Below are positions 24,320 to 36,431 of a stretch of DNA of 64,000 nucleotides, in pieces. How positions within the stretch are numbered: position 1 is the stretch's first letter; every line of letters begins with the position of its first letter. The notes beneath the pieces were generated by a model. The model did not search any database. It worked only from the letters and a program-made list of their open reading frames with translations, and had not been told where the DNA came from. The stretch spans positions 128,751,138 to 128,815,137 of the forward strand of contig JAPTHN010000001.1 in assembly GCA_026936325.1 (NCBI GenBank). The letters are read 5' to 3'. This stretch comes from Platynereis dumerilii (lineage: Eukaryota; Annelida; Polychaeta; Phyllodocida; Nereididae). A program made the translations under genes and the position numbers.

Positions 24320-25402
24320 TTTTCTCTCCTATTCAATATATTCATCAACGATCTTTTTATGAATATAAAACATGCAGAATTATTTAATTATGCAGATGAT
24401 AATTCTTTATGTGCCAGGGCTGACTCCTTCGATATAGTTTCAAATATACTTATCCAAGATTCACAAAATGCCATTAAATGGTTTTCAGACAACTTTATGC
24501 AAGCAAACCCAAACAAATTCCAGTCAATGTTTTTAAAGCCCAGTCATTATAATATCACCGTCCCCAGCTACATAGAAATAAATGACATTCCCATAGAAAT
24601 AAGTAACGAAGTCTTATTACTAGGAGTCAAAATTGACAACAAATTAAATCTTGACTCACATGTATCTAATTTATGCAAAAAGGCAGCAAGACAACTCAAG
24701 ATCCTAATGAGATTCAAGCGTTTACTCAGTCGTAAAGAGAAAGTAATTCTTTTCAAGACGTTTATCTTGTCAAACTTCAATTTTTGTCCTGTGGTATGGA
24801 ACTTTTGCAGTAAAACATCATCATGATCATTGAAAAATGTAGAGAAAATCCAAGAACGTGCATTAAGATTTTTACTTAATGATTCTAAAAGCCCCTATTA
24901 TGAGCTGCTACGAAAAAGCGGTTTCAAGACTTTACACCTCAACAGGCTAAAGACTATAGCAATTGAAGTATTTAAATGTGTATACAAATTAAATCCATCA
25001 TTCTTGAATGAAATATTCACAAAAAAAGATAATGTACAAAGCTTAAGAGATCCATCTATATTAGCTATACCACGTTTCAATACAATTCAATATGGAAAAA
25101 GATCGTTTTCTTACTATGGCTCGCATTTATGGAATTTAATGCCTAATAATATAAAAAAATGTACAGATTTACATACATTCAAAGATTTATTGAGGACATG
25201 GGAAGGGCCTGCTTGCTCATGTTCTATATGTAACCTGTGATATTGTTAGTTGAATGTTACTGTGATGAATAGTATTGTTTTATTTGTTGTTATTAGTTTT
25301 GATTGTTTTATTCTGTCACATAATAGCACTTGTGCTAATGTTGTTTGTTTTTAACTGTGATTTTAAATAAAGATTTTTATTTTATTATTATTATTATTAT
25401 TA
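24320..25402 (+). mobile_element. 5'-truncated CR1/jockey-type LINE
   Basis: The segment opens within the reverse transcriptase domain. LLFNIFINDL is followed by the catalytic FNYADD box (about 24390), then a thumb region with LLLGVKIDNKL and HVSNLCKKA. The C-terminal part has RALRFLLND, YGKRSFSYYG, LWNLMP and a final GPACSCSICNL. The frame is intact apart from one in-frame TGA at 24824-24826. The 5' endonuclease and most of the polymerase are missing, as is usual for target-primed reverse transcription. The 3' UTR has AATAAA near 25366 and ends in a (TTA)n tail at about 25380-25402. The frame is fairly well preserved, so insertion was probably not very ancient. Clade assignment is tentative. 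Confidence 0.9.
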
Positions 25403-25645
25403 AAGGCATCAATAGACCACAGTGAGGGGTTGATTTATGCCGATTTACGGAAAACAGCTAAAAACTGCCCTTAACAGGTCCACTCCTTGCTGCCATTGCT
25501 GATGCTGCTTGCCTCAGCAATGGTCAGGCAGCAACTCTTGCACACTGATGAGCAGCTGCACAACAAAGTCCACAAGTATGAAGTAGAGCTGTACTAAATG
25601 GGTGTACCAGTGGAAGCAAGGGAATACCACATTAATTGAGTCCAC
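25403..25645. other. No gene seen
   Basis: Short unassigned stretch between the LINE and the SINE. Confidence 0.4.
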
Positions 25646-26045
25646 ATTATTATTATATTACTGTTATTATTATTATACAGAATTTATATAGCGCCATAAT
25701 CACAGATACTCTGTGCTCTATGGCACTTTACAATGTATATTATGTACAATTTGTAGTGAACAGCTCATCATTCAATCTTCAGTGCCTCAGGGATCAGGAC
25801 CGGTTGTCATCCATTCTTGTTTGGAGCTCCTGCGCTGTCCATGCATTCTTGTGGAGTCTGGCTGGAGGTGTTGCTGCTCACACCTTATAGGAGGGTAACC
25901 CCTGCCTACACAAGTGGCCACCCTCCCCGGCCATAGCCACAACCAACTCACTCCAATTGATTTCCAGGACCAGGGTTCGAACCCGCGTCCTCAAGTGCCA
26001 GTGGATTCGCAGTCAAGCGCTCTAACCATTAGGCTATGGGAACAC
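25646..26045 (-). mobile_element. tRNA-derived SINE with L2-type tail
   Basis: Read on the minus strand, it begins with a tRNA-like head: A box TAGCCTAATGGTTAGAG, B box GGTTCGAACCC. A body of about 200 bases follows, then TGTAAAGTGCC and GGCGCTATATAAATT, the hallmark 3' tail shared by L2-clade LINEs and their SINEs, and finally an (AAT)n tract. Head, body and tail are all present, so it looks full-length. The polymerase III promoter boxes are intact by eye. Possible target duplication is weak (CACATT on both sides). Confidence 0.85.
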
Positions 26046-26480
26046 ATTTCAGAGAGTAGCCATTATGGTTTGAAAGAAAGTGACCAGGCCTAAATCAGAA
26101 TTTCACTGACTGCAGTGATGAAGCAGTCAAACTGTTGACATTGTTCCGCTCCAGTGATTGCGACCTCAATTCTGAATTGACTCTCCCAGCTGGGCTCAGG
26201 AGGGAGGGGCAGCAGGATCTAACTTGAGAATTAATTTGACAGATACTTGGCAAAGACTAAGTGTTTTATACCAAGAACTGACATTACTTGTATTACTTTA
26301 TCTTAAATTTACATCAACAAGAAAGATGGGCTTGTTTTTGCTCTGATTATCTATATCTGGCAACCTGGAACCCTCTACTACAATGGGACTAGCCCAAATG
26401 CGTCACACCTCAATGACTCAAGTGCCGATGTGGGACAGTTGGCCGTGATAAGGCCTTGTGATAGGATGAGTCCGGATGCC
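26046..26480. other. No gene seen
   Basis: Nothing assignable. Confidence 0.4.
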
Positions 26481-26488
26481 CTGAACAA

Positions 26489-27219
26489 CAGTGGCGTAGC
26501 TAGTGGGGGGGCAGGGGGGGCAAGTTGCCCCACCAGACAACTTTTTGGGGAAAAAATGGGGAAATGGGGGTAAAAATAGGGAAATGGGGGGAAATAGGGA
26601 GAGGGGAAAAATAAGGGGAAAAGGGGAAAGCAAAAGGGAAAAAGAGGAAAGAAAAAGAGAAAAGGAAGATGAAAGGCATGCTTTTACTTTTTAAATGGAA
26701 ATCCTGTTGAAATTCATGCTCACATTGTTGAAAAAAAATTCCGTACAACACATGGTAAATTTTATATTTTCTTTATAAACTAGCAACAACTATTTTAAGG
26801 ATGTCTCTGCTTGTCCTGGAACTCCTACATACAGATGTATTTCGTATTTGATAAAAGACAGATGGGGGAGTCTACATCACAGCAAAATCAACCTTCAATT
26901 TATAAGTTTTTGAATCTCCTTGTGAGTTTAATGTAGTTCCTAAGCAAAGATATTTTCATTACTTGATTTTGTTATGTGGTACACAGCAGCAACTTTCCAA
27001 CACTTGGTTCTCTTTAGCTCTGCTTTGTAGAAAGTGTGCAGCATCATCATTTTTAAAGCGTTTCCAGTATTTTATATGTTTAATGTGAGTGTTCCATGGT
27101 TTCTAAAAACTTGAAAAAACCTGTGTCATACAATGATACATACGCCGGGTTGCCGATTGCTTTTGGGGGAAATTCAGGGTCATTTGCCCCCCCAGAGAAA
27201 AACCCTAGCTACGCCACTG
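26489..27219. mobile_element. 731-bp non-autonomous hAT element
   Basis: Terminal inverted repeats CAGTGGCGTAGCTAG and CTAGCTACGCCACTG are perfect over 15 bp. The flanking octamer CTGAACAA is exact at 26481-26488 and 27220-27227. An 8-bp duplication and a CANNG start are hAT diagnostics. The interior has purine-rich GGGGAAAAAGG-type sequence and no transposase. The perfect duplication implies fairly recent insertion. Confidence 0.93.
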
Positions 27220-27227
27220 CTGAACAA

Positions 27228-28284
27228 GATATTTTGTGCTAAAAAAGCCTCAAAGTTACTCCAACTTGAAATTCGGCCTCCAAATTTTTGTGCACAAGAC
27301 TTATTAGCATCTGTCTATGTCATTTCTGAACCCCCAAACCTCTTGTTTCAAACAATTTTGCGTATAGTTTGCAACTGAGGAGAGTGGCCAAACATGCCTA
27401 TAAAGAAACCTGCGGTCTACGACCTCCGGTTTAAAAAGAAAACTTGGAGCCCAACTCTTTCAAACAGCAACTTGGGTCCGTTATTTCTCACATATGTCTG
27501 ACCTCATCATACTTTACTTTTATCTCCAAATTTCAGGACACTTTTATGGAAGCTCATCTTCCCTGACCACAGAGAACAAACTGATAGACTCTTCTAAACA
27601 GGCATTTCTGTTACTCTGTTCAATCGTGGCCAAATAATTGACATGGTTCAATAATTGACCCTCTTGAAGGCCTCTTCAAATCCTCAACATGCTCAATGAG
27701 GTCACTTTAGGGGTTCTATGAAGTTTGTGCGAATTTGATTGGAATGTCTCTAATGATTTTAATCAATTTAATCAGTGCTATTATGATTTCTTCAGTAGCA
27801 AATTGTATATTAAACAGTTAGTGGAAATTTTCATAAAAGAACATCTGCCCTTGGTGCCAACATGAATATGTGTAAGTTGGAGGGTATGGATAATCATGAA
27901 TTTATAAGCTTATTAGATTAGGGCTGTACATCCTTCATTGATGCACCTGATCTGGGAGTATCAGTTGAGCTTGTCAAATCATGCCAAGCTGTAAACCCAC
28001 ATTTAGATTTTCTGTGCTCACCCAATGTGTGGCGGCCTTGAGGGCTACAAGTCAGAAAGAAAATATTTTTAATGTCTTATTTTCTGATAAATATAAATAT
28101 TGGAAAGAATATGCTTTTTGGGGCTTTTAATTTCTTAGTTAGAAATATCCAAAAGGGAACTAAGTCAGAGGCTTTTCCACAAATCCCAGTAGTTGGAAGG
28201 TAATTAATTAATCATGTAGAATATAATGTCATTTATTAGGATGGATGAGATACATGTTTGGAAGTATTGAAACTTTTATATATT
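27228..28284. other. No gene seen
   Basis: Nothing assignable. Confidence 0.4.
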
Positions 28285-28345
28285 GATATCTATCTATCTA
28301 TATATCTATCTATTGATCCATCTATTTATCTATCTATCTATTTAA
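28285..28345. repeat. ATCT microsatellite
   Basis: Imperfect ATCT/TATC tetramers. Confidence 0.85.
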
Positions 28346-29099
28346 CTAACTGACTTGAATTTGCTCACAATTTATGCATTTTCCAATGATGTCATATTTT
28401 CCCTATGGATCCACTAGAGGCATGCATATAGTGAAGCACCCACGTCTGAATAATGCACCCTTTGCTTTCTCTTGTAAGCACTCCCCCATGCTGATGCACC
28501 TTGTTACATCTAATCAGCTGATGCACCCCAACACTGGCAACAGGGCAGGAAAAATTGTGAATTTCCATGAAGTCTGGCAGAATTTCCCAGAAGTGGTTGC
28601 TATTCAAGGGACAACTTTTACGTCAGAAATTTGGACCTTTCTTCAAAAATGTCCTGTGATTTAGAGACTTAGAAATTTCCAGGCAATGACACGCCTGAGT
28701 TCCCCACTTTTTCCAGCCATGCACCCCAAATGTTGTTTTTTTTTTTAACATCAACCCCGTTGGTGATGCTAAGTACCACATGCACCTCTTTTCTTAAAAG
28801 AGTGTACCCATGGCTGGCAGAATATTATTGATGCAATGCCTGGTGCCTTTAAATTGGCAGTGAAACTTTCCATAGTTTTGATTATTCGCGAGTTTCCTCG
28901 CGTTTGTTAGCGGACCTGTATTGGGGCAAAACCCAGAAAATTTTGGATGGCTCGTGGGACCAATGGGGTCACTTAATCGTGTACAGTTCTATGACAATGT
29001 CTAAAGCATTTCTATATTGGATGCGTAGTAATCACTTTTTGCTGTCTGTGGGTTATTTCTTTTATTAGTTTGCAATGTTTTTTTCAACGAAATGCAATG

Positions 29100-29152
29100 T
29101 TTTGCCCCGTTTCCACAGCAACATCCGAGCGGTGCCTTCCGGGAAAACTGAG
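29100..29152 (+). promoter_or_regulatory. Candidate promoter / 5' UTR exon with ETS site and donor
   Basis: CTTCCGGG (29136-29143) is a consensus ETS site. It is followed at 29148-29158 by CTGAG/GTGAGT, an excellent splice donor. This is the usual arrangement of a TATA-less promoter driving a short non-coding first exon. Transcription and start site are inferred. Confidence 0.4.
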
Positions 29153-29340
29153 GTGAGTGATTGATTACAGGTTCGCAGCAACTGGAATAATTCAGACATG
29201 TCTTGTTAACTGACTCAGATTATCTTCCGATGTAAACTATCGAATTTTTGTATTTTTAGTGAATGTTTGAAGCTACAGGTGCCTTTATAAGGCTGTTGGA
29301 AGTATTAAAGTATTTTAAAACGACCGCTGCTGCAATCAAA

Positions 29341-29433
29341 ATGGCGGCCGAGGTGACAAGAAGAGAAGAAGCATTTCAGGAGTATGCCTGTTTGAACCAC
29401 ATTAGTGACATTACATGTAGGTTTACTACGTAA
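29341..29433 (+). CDS. Candidate first coding exon, unknown protein
   Basis: A CAAAATGGCGGCC block (29337-29349) combines a YY1 consensus with a good start context and opens MAAEVTRREEAFQEYACL. The frame runs 30 codons to a TAA at 29431. A possible donor TAG/GTTTAC at 29420/29421 would end the exon earlier, after 80 bases. The peptide is acidic and basic rather than repeat-like, but I cannot assign it. The upstream exon at 29152 would not splice cleanly here, so the two may be alternative starts of one gene or unrelated. Confidence 0.35.
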   Translation: MAAEVTRREEAFQEYACLNHISDITCRFTT

Positions 29434-29843
29434 CATGGCACCAAATGTTCACAAAAATAGTTGAGTACAAATACCCATTGAAATTTTACAGTTCATAGCA
29501 GTATTGCACTCACAGGACGATTATTTGTCCTGCAAAAACGGCGATTTTCGCCGATTTTCGTATGTCTGTCAAAATGAATTATCGGAAAAATTTAAGTTTT
29601 AGCCTAGATTTAGTTGTCAGCAATGTTATCATTATCACGACAATATTCTAGCCTGAATCCTGTGGCTACATTGTAAGTTTTAATGTACAGCCAATCACAG
29701 GTCCAAGCCTAATCTACAGTGCACTTGTCACCAGTGTATACAAAGGTATCATACTACCATGCTATTGCTGGGCCTTCATCTGGACAGAAAATCTATTGAT
29801 CCTTTTTGCAATCTAAGGTGACATTTGTAAGAACTTAACTTTC

Positions 29844-29865
29844 AACAAGAACCCAGGGGTTCAAA
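29844..29865. repeat. AACAAGAA hairpin motif (C/G stem variant)
   Basis: AACAAGAACCCAGGGGTTC, stem AACCC against GGGTT, as at 13383. No element body recognised. Confidence 0.7.
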
Positions 29866-30571
29866 ATGGAGGTGGTATGTTGTTGAGTTCACATCCCCCA
29901 AATCCAGCAAACATGTAAACAATCTTCCATTTTATAAATGCTATCACACTTGCAATATGGACCAAGACTTAATGATTTTCGTTTACAATGTCACTGACCT
30001 GCAAAACTAATAAACAGAAGCAGAGAAATGGACCAATTGCTGTTGCACAAAATTTTGTGTACCACAGAAACCTTCAAAGTAGACTGACTTATCACATTAA
30101 AATCCAATATTTTCAATTAGAAAATAAATACCTTTAACATATCCGAAGCCATCATATCCGATATTCTATTTCTGCTGTATGGAATGCATGTACAATAAAT
30201 ATTATTGTCCCAAAACCACCTTGTAAAAAAGATCTTATGACATTTGTTAAGAATAGACAATTTCTGGACCAATCAGAGCCAAGTTGATGTATGGAAATGA
30301 GTGATCAGCCAGGCAGCTCAGCCTCCTTTTTGAGGAAAGAGCTACACATTCATTTTGATGACTATCGTATGATAATGAGATAAGGAGACTGGGAAGCTTA
30401 GACATAATCTATTCACTAATAGAATCAGTTGTCTCAGTATGGAACACTGGATACAGCAATAACTGATCCCCGCTGATACCCCATGGGCTCTGACAAACAA
30501 ATTTTTTTTTGAAACTATGTATGGCTATAACAGTTACTTCTTGATATGTTTAACTATAATATTTGGTGAAT
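29866..30571. other. No gene seen
   Basis: AT-rich sequence; nothing assignable. Confidence 0.4.
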
Positions 30572-30575
30572 TTAA

Positions 30576-31412
30576 GGTGGCTCGATACTCCTGAACTTTC
30601 CAAGATAGGATTTCTTAAAAATAGTTTAAAATTATCCAAAATATAGTTTATAGCAAGGATATGTAAACGGAAGTATTTGCTACCAGACTTTTTTCCAAAA
30701 TATTTGAGGTTATGTACAAGAAAGTCAGTGTACGCACACTTGAAAAACTCAATGTTTTTTCTTAACGTTTTTACTGTGAAGTTTTCCCTGCCATTCAGTG
30801 GCACTGAATCCGATATTATGCAATGAGGCATGAAATTAAAGAAGACACTTTAATGAAAAAGCTGATGACAATTTCAAAGAGATATATTTAGTTTAAAGGA
30901 CTTTCCAAGTGCCTCGGAATAAAAGTTTTGATTTTGGAAATTTTAACTTTTTTTATAAACCATAGTGCTAAAATAAATTGACTAGATAGGATTTTTTAAT
31001 TCTTTGTCATTTACTTCCAAAAATAGTGGGGAACAATATGATGGTAGAGACAACCCTTCCTACCACACTTTAAATTGATATACGATTTTTTTTTTTATCA
31101 CCAAGTCATTTTTGAGAAATTAGACCGGCTTGTGGAAAATCGCCTGTAAAAATTTTTTGTTCTGAGTATCAAGCTGAAACTCCGGTTGTTTGTAGTACTT
31201 TTCATAGCGCATCTAATGCCTCAAACGGGAAGTCTCTAACCCCAATAGAAGTGGAGCAAATCGCAAATGAAGCTGCCGACGCATGCAATTATCAGAATTC
31301 AAAAAAGATGACAGCAGAGATCAGCTGCAATAGTGACGTTACGATAGATAGGGCCTGCCTGGCTGCGCGTGAATGTGCGCTCATTACCACTTGGCACGAG
31401 TAGCGAGCCACC
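30576..31412. mobile_element. 837-bp TIR element at TTAA (Kolobok- or piggyBac-like)
   Basis: Ends are GGTGGCTCGATACTCCTG on the left and GGTGGCTCGCTACTCGTG read inward from the right, with TTAA on each side (30572-30575, 31413-31416). TTAA target duplications occur in piggyBac and Kolobok. The GG start is unlike the CC start of piggyBac, so Kolobok is favoured. No transposase is present. Confidence 0.8.
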
Positions 31413-31416
31413 TTAA

Positions 31417-32017
31417 CCAATATATTTATTACCATTAATTTGTGAGAAACAAAAATCCAAGAAAAATATCAGAAATCCTAATTTTTTTTCAGTTTTTGGG
31501 TCCTTGGAATTCATTCCAAGACTCTTGTCGTCAGATTAATTTCCTGTCAACAGACAAAGTTGGTGTATACACAAAAGCATTTCACAGACAAAATGACAAC
31601 TCAAACTGATGTGCCCTTGTGATAAAATTGGTACTTAGGCATCCATTGTGCTTCTCAGTGCTTTAATTGACTTTCATTTAACATATTTCTTCTGAGCTGT
31701 CAACTCTTCGCTCAAAAACTGGTTCTGAACATTTGACTGTGCACGCTGCCCTCTTGTGCATAGTGAGCATACCATAATACCACAGTTGCATTCAGGTTCA
31801 TTTCATAAATAAAGACAAAACAAAGTAACTTTCTTATAATATCAATTGTGCAGTTTTAACATGTGATGTAATCTTCCCTTTTTTATACATGACTCAACAG
31901 AAAGTTAATGTCGTAAAAATGAAGAAATAAGCCACGACCCTATGCATGCATTGCATGCTATTTTTTGGTTTGTGAAAATTTCATAAGAATGACCCTCCGA
32001 ATGAGTTATGTCATTTA
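31417..32017. other. No gene seen
   Basis: AT-rich sequence; nothing assignable. Confidence 0.4.
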
Positions 32018-32683
32018 AAGAGGTATAATTTAGACATCTAAATGCAAAATTTCAGAGGTCTAACTCCAAAATTGGCTGAATTATGAATCATTGAAAAAAT
32101 ATGTTTTTTTTAAACAGTTTTGCTGAATTTGCTGTTATTAGTTTTTGTAAGAGCATTTATAGCCCCAAAATGCACATTAAGAGTATTTAACGCATAATAT
32201 GGCAGATTTTCATGTACATAGGTACAACCGTTTCGGAGTTCTGCTCCGGAAAAGGAATAAATTTTATTATTTTTAATTTCCAATATTTTATAAAAACTGT
32301 TAACTGTGCTTATATGAACACCAAAAGACACATATATTCTATAAGACCCATTCCTGCACCAAATATCATATATGCAAGTGCAATGGTTTAGGCATAGTGG
32401 CCAATACACAATGTGTGATGCTGCCTGCAGTGGATCCAAGCGAGATAAAAACGAAGTCACGTCCAAATAACAACATGCCTGCTGTTCATTCCTATGCCAA
32501 ATGCTTGCTCTATAATCAAGCTAAGGTGCATTTTTGACTCCAAGCATCTCCAACCAAAATTGCCAAGACAGGGCCAAAAAGACATTCTGAAAATGCTCAA
32601 ATTTCAAATTTCCCGCCAAAACTTTCCATTTTGTGCACATGACTGCATAAATGGAGATGTGTTAACACACCTCCATTAAAAAT
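32018..32683 (+). repeat. 0.66-kb dispersed repeat, copy 1
   Basis: Direct repeat of 46763-47426 at high identity by eye, from AAGAGGTATAATT to CCATTAAAAAT. The right end has a hairpin, GGAGATGTGT with ACACACCTCC (32653-32674). No conserved coding frame: the open frames read differ between copies. A hairpin near one end and abrupt ends suggest a Helitron-like non-autonomous element. Confidence 0.75.
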
Positions 32684-33100
32684 GACCATTTTCTGTTCAG
32701 AAGAAGTTAGCAGGTTCAGTCAAGAGTCCTGTCAACTGTTACAGGCTATGAGCGGCTGTAACTCACTAGACTTTGTTTTGTATATATCTTTGCACAATCT
32801 AACTTAAATTTTTAAAAATACCATACAAAACGGCAAAGAATTTACATATTTAGAAGTTGTCTTTTTTTTTTAAACATAATTATCGATATTTAGCTCACGG
32901 TACTCAGCACTAGACAACGTCACTGCTATATTGCTCAAGAAATAGTTGCACATATCTGCCTGACCCTTACAACCCCCTGGATGCTGACCACTGAAAGATG
33001 ATTTGTTTTCAGTTGCCAAATATGGTCATATTGACTAAGATATTGACAACCGCCATATATATGTGGTACGAAGTACCGTGAGCTGAATATCGATAGACAA
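32684..33100. other. No gene seen
   Basis: AT-rich sequence. A palindromic pair near 32893 (AGCTCACGGTACT) and 33066 (AGTACCGTGAGCT) brackets about 170 bases and may be a small TIR element. Confidence 0.45.
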
Positions 33101-33104
33101 TTAT

Positions 33105-33769
33105 AGGATGTTTCACCGTTGGGATGTTTCACCGCCGGCAGTAGTTGGACGTTTCACCGCCGATCTAAAACAATGTCAATCAACTCATTATTGTGTAGGC
33201 TTTTTGAAACCCAGAAACATGCAGATTTATATTAAGTATCTGTCACAGATAGCACTTCAGGGTTCCCACAAAATTTTACGACAGGAATTCCATGACTTTT
33301 CCATGACTTTCCATGACCAAATTTTGGATTTTCCATGACCAATGTTTTACTCGTTGAGGTCGAGATTCACCCCCGAAACGAATTCACGCGATTACCACCG
33401 TTCACTGTCCGGCCACCCGATCAACCATCTGACTACCATAAGCTCCCAAATGTGTTAAATTTTAGCGTGAATCGTAGTCAAAATGTGAATTTTCCATGAC
33501 TTTACAAAATATTTTGAATTTCCATGACTTTTCCATGACTTTCCATGACCACTATTTTTTCCATGACTTTCCCTGACTTTCCATGACTGTGGGAACCCTG
33601 CACTTGAAGGTTGATAACTTGATGTTGTTGCAAAATGTAATCGTCTCTAGCATACTTTACAAGCCTTGATGGTGGCTGCAATCTGAGCTGATTCATGTGT
33701 ATTAGCCCTATCGTTTTAACGGGAATGTTGGTGAACTGTCTGTGAAACGTCCCAGCGGTGAAATGTCCT
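33105..33769. mobile_element. TIR element with GTTTCACCG ends, interrupted by a hAT-like insert
   Basis: Left end AGGATGTTTCACCGTTGGGA and, read inward, right end AGGACATTTCACCGCTGGGA match over about 30 bp. A further GGACGTTTCACCGCC copy lies just inside the left end. The interior is split by the element at 33258-33600, leaving about 320 bp of its own sequence. Target duplication is not clear. Confidence 0.65.
33258..33600. mobile_element. 343-bp hAT-type element with CAGGGTTCCCACA ends
   Basis: Ends CAGGGTTCCCACA and TGTGGGAACCCTG are perfectly inverted. Flanks share CACTT (33253-33257, 33601-33605). Both interior ends carry tandem TTTCCATGACTTTCCATGAC units. The family resembles widespread animal hAT MITEs, and the short 5-bp duplication points to the hAT5/hAT6-type groups. 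Confidence 0.85.
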
Positions 33770-34328
33770 GCTACCGATATGACACATATTGTGATTTTTG
33801 TTTTGTAAAACTTTCTTACCCCCCCCTTGGGCATGTTGTCAAAAATTAATGCCCCCCCCCTTGAGATACATGTGAAAAGTAAATTCATAAATTCTGAACA
33901 GTCCCTAAGGGTTGAACAGGCACAATTGAATGACGAATGCATGTTGATGCATAATTGCATTGAAAACATTTAGTTTTCTATGACCTCCAAATTAAATTCA
34001 TCAATGTTTTTATAAAGAAAGATGTCGTACGCTGTGACCAATAAGGCATGGACACCAATTCACGATATACTGGCCGTACCGGTTTTTTCCGTCAGTGTGA
34101 TACTTAAGTCGATGAAAGACACTTTCGGTGCGATTAAATCTTACCCTCCACATGCTTTAAAATGTCAATGTAAAATGGTAAAAAAGGACTTTATTAGCAA
34201 AGTGCAACGTTCGTGGGATCCCGGGAACTGCAAAGATCGATAGAGCATTTGCAGGAGCATATTGGATATAGTGGTATTCTAAAGAGCTTATTCTACAAGA
34301 AATCACTAAGTTTGACAAATTTGAACTC

Positions 34329-34341
34329 GGGGGGGGGGGGG
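34329..34341. repeat. G13 tract preceded by GAACTC
   Basis: Same hexamer and same tract length as at 9183-9201. Confidence 0.9.
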
Positions 34342-35585
34342 ATATATATGATTTTCTCATTGTGTTGACTAATACAAATACATTTTAGAAAAATTTCCTT
34401 TTTTCTTTTGTGTTTATCTAGGACAAGTTCGAGGACATGGATTTTGAAGATGCTTAGTCTGATTTGAAATGTGAAATGAGACAGAATACATATTTTGAAG
34501 GTCAGTAAACACAATTTGTGGTAACAACATGGCCGTATGCTGTGTCTATTCGTTATCAAAATCCCTCATTTTGGACAAATCTACGCTCTCACATTAAGTG
34601 CAGCCCGGACATAGTCTCTTTTAAATCAGCGTTGAATGCCGTTGATAAAAAGCAATAGTTTGAATATATGTGATTGTGCAACATGTCTTCTATGTCTAAG
34701 GAACTATCTGTAAAATAAGGGCCCAAATTCTGATATTGTATATATATCAGTATATTGAATAGACACAAAGGGGATTATTAATGATTTAAAATGCACCGCA
34801 TATTTGTCACATGTTATGGCCCCTATATCGGCCATTTATAGATACGCCCCTGAACCTTACATTTTCTAAATACTGATTCCGTGTGGTCCTGTTCCCAAAC
34901 CTTCTCGGTCTATGTGTATTTTGAATTGTGCAGAAAAAAAGATGTCTTTTAATATTTATCTTTTCAGAGAAACCAGTGTGAGCAGTCAAATTAAACTCAG
35001 GAAAACTGGAGCCAAAATTGAAACTCAGTCCCAGAAATTTATCGGATCTGGTGATCTTATGCAATTGATGATTTGCAGTTTTAGGACTGAATATATGCAA
35101 TTATCAATTTATATTTTGGTAAATTTGTCACAATATTGCACAATAATAATTATTGTATTGTTACAATTTCAATAGCAAGCCGCGCTATGATGAGTCACAA
35201 TATCACAATTATATTATGATATTTGGAATGTTGAATGGGCCAGATCATCCAAATTTTAATTTTTTAATTTTGATAACCAGTTTGTTGAAATTTCATTGTC
35301 AATGTCAAACATATTCACATAGTTATAGATAATTTACAGTTTTGTTGATCATACTTGTGTGAATATAGTTCTATTTATAGCTCTCAACATTGGCCCTATC
35401 TCCATTATTACAGATCTTTCATTGCTGATGAATGTATTTTTGTGATAACTAAATTATTTTGACACCAATTCGTTGTTATCATGACAAATCTACTTTTGGG
35501 CAACTAAAAAAATATCGATTTTTAATAGAAAGTTAAAAAATAGCAAAATTTAATAGTTGCATGGAAGACCGTACCTTAGTCCCTA
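34342..35585. other. No gene seen
   Basis: AT-rich sequence; nothing assignable. Confidence 0.4.
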
Positions 35586-35587
35586 TA

Positions 35588-35830
35588 GCCCAGTTTGTAG
35601 CCCCTACAGCTCCGTCAGTAGAGTGCTCGCCTCACAAGCGAGGGTCCTGGGTTCAATCCCGAGGCTTGGCATCATGTCATTCCACGGCATTGTCTTTTGC
35701 ATCAGACACAAATTAGAGATGCCGTGGGCCCAACCGGGAACAACTCACTGACTTAGCTTGGGTACCCACGATAAATTAAGGTACCTTTACCTTCTTGCCT
35801 TTTACTAAGACTACTCTCAGTGCCTAATAA
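35588..35830 (+). mobile_element. tRNA-derived SINE
   Basis: A tRNA-like head with A box near CAGCTCCGTCAGTAGAG, an anticodon-arm-like GCCTCACAAGCGAGG and B box GGTTCAATCCC. The anticodon loop would read CAC, as in tRNA-Val. The acceptor stem does not pair, and a non-tRNA body (GCCGTGGGCCCAACC, TTAAGGTACC) follows. It is thus a SINE head, not a tRNA gene. The 3' end is uncertain. Confidence 0.75.
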
Positions 35831-35904
35831 TAAAAGTTGACAAAACTTTCAAAATAATCTGAAATACTAGTTGACTAAATTCTTTAACATTTTTAAAAAA
35901 ATTT

Positions 35905-36420
35905 GACTTATTAAAATGCTCCTCTATTAAGCATGTGAATTTCATCCAAGCACAATATTTTGAAATATTTTGGTTTCATTGATGTTTTCATTCTGAACAT
36001 CAAGCGAATAGTGTAATGTCGATATCCCTGCAATGGATTTTTTCCTTTTTTGGTAAAACGTAAAATGTGTCTCTTGCCTGTAAATTTCATTGAACTGCAT
36101 GTTGTATGATTTTTCGAAGCGTGTGAATCTTGTGAAAGGTTATTTTCGAAACTTTTAAAGTATGACCTATTAAATGCTCCTCTATTGAGCATGTGAATTT
36201 CATCAAACTGCAATGTTTTGTACAATTTGGGTTGCATAAATCTTTTCGTTCTCAACATTAAATGGATAGTGGAACGTCGATTTTCCTGCGCCTGCAATGG
36301 TTTCTTTTTTTGGTGAAAGTTAAAAGGCGTTTTTGCCCGTGAATTTCATTATACGGTTGCATGGGTATTTTCCATTCGTGTTTAGTTTGTCCAATGACGT
36401 CGCTGTTTGGTGTCCATAGA
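35905..36420. repeat. Tandem repeat, ~264-bp period
   Basis: Two diverged units start near TGCTCCTCTATT at about 35917 and 36176, and share TGTGAATTTCATC and TCCTGC-AATGG blocks. Degenerate relatives (TTAAAATGC followed by GTGAATTTCAT) occur near 38190 and 38424, so an older array once spanned this area. Confidence 0.65.
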
Positions 36421-36431
36421 TAGTTGAGAGT

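Noticed and set aside
33502-33969. 155-codon minus-strand frame
   Set aside because: It crosses the end of a hAT-type insert, the TIR element's right end and flanking DNA, so it cannot be one gene.
35595-35670. tRNA-Val-like sequence
   Set aside because: A and B boxes are present but the acceptor stem does not pair and a SINE body follows; it is a SINE head, not a tRNA gene. The same holds near 26000 and 37500 on the minus strand.
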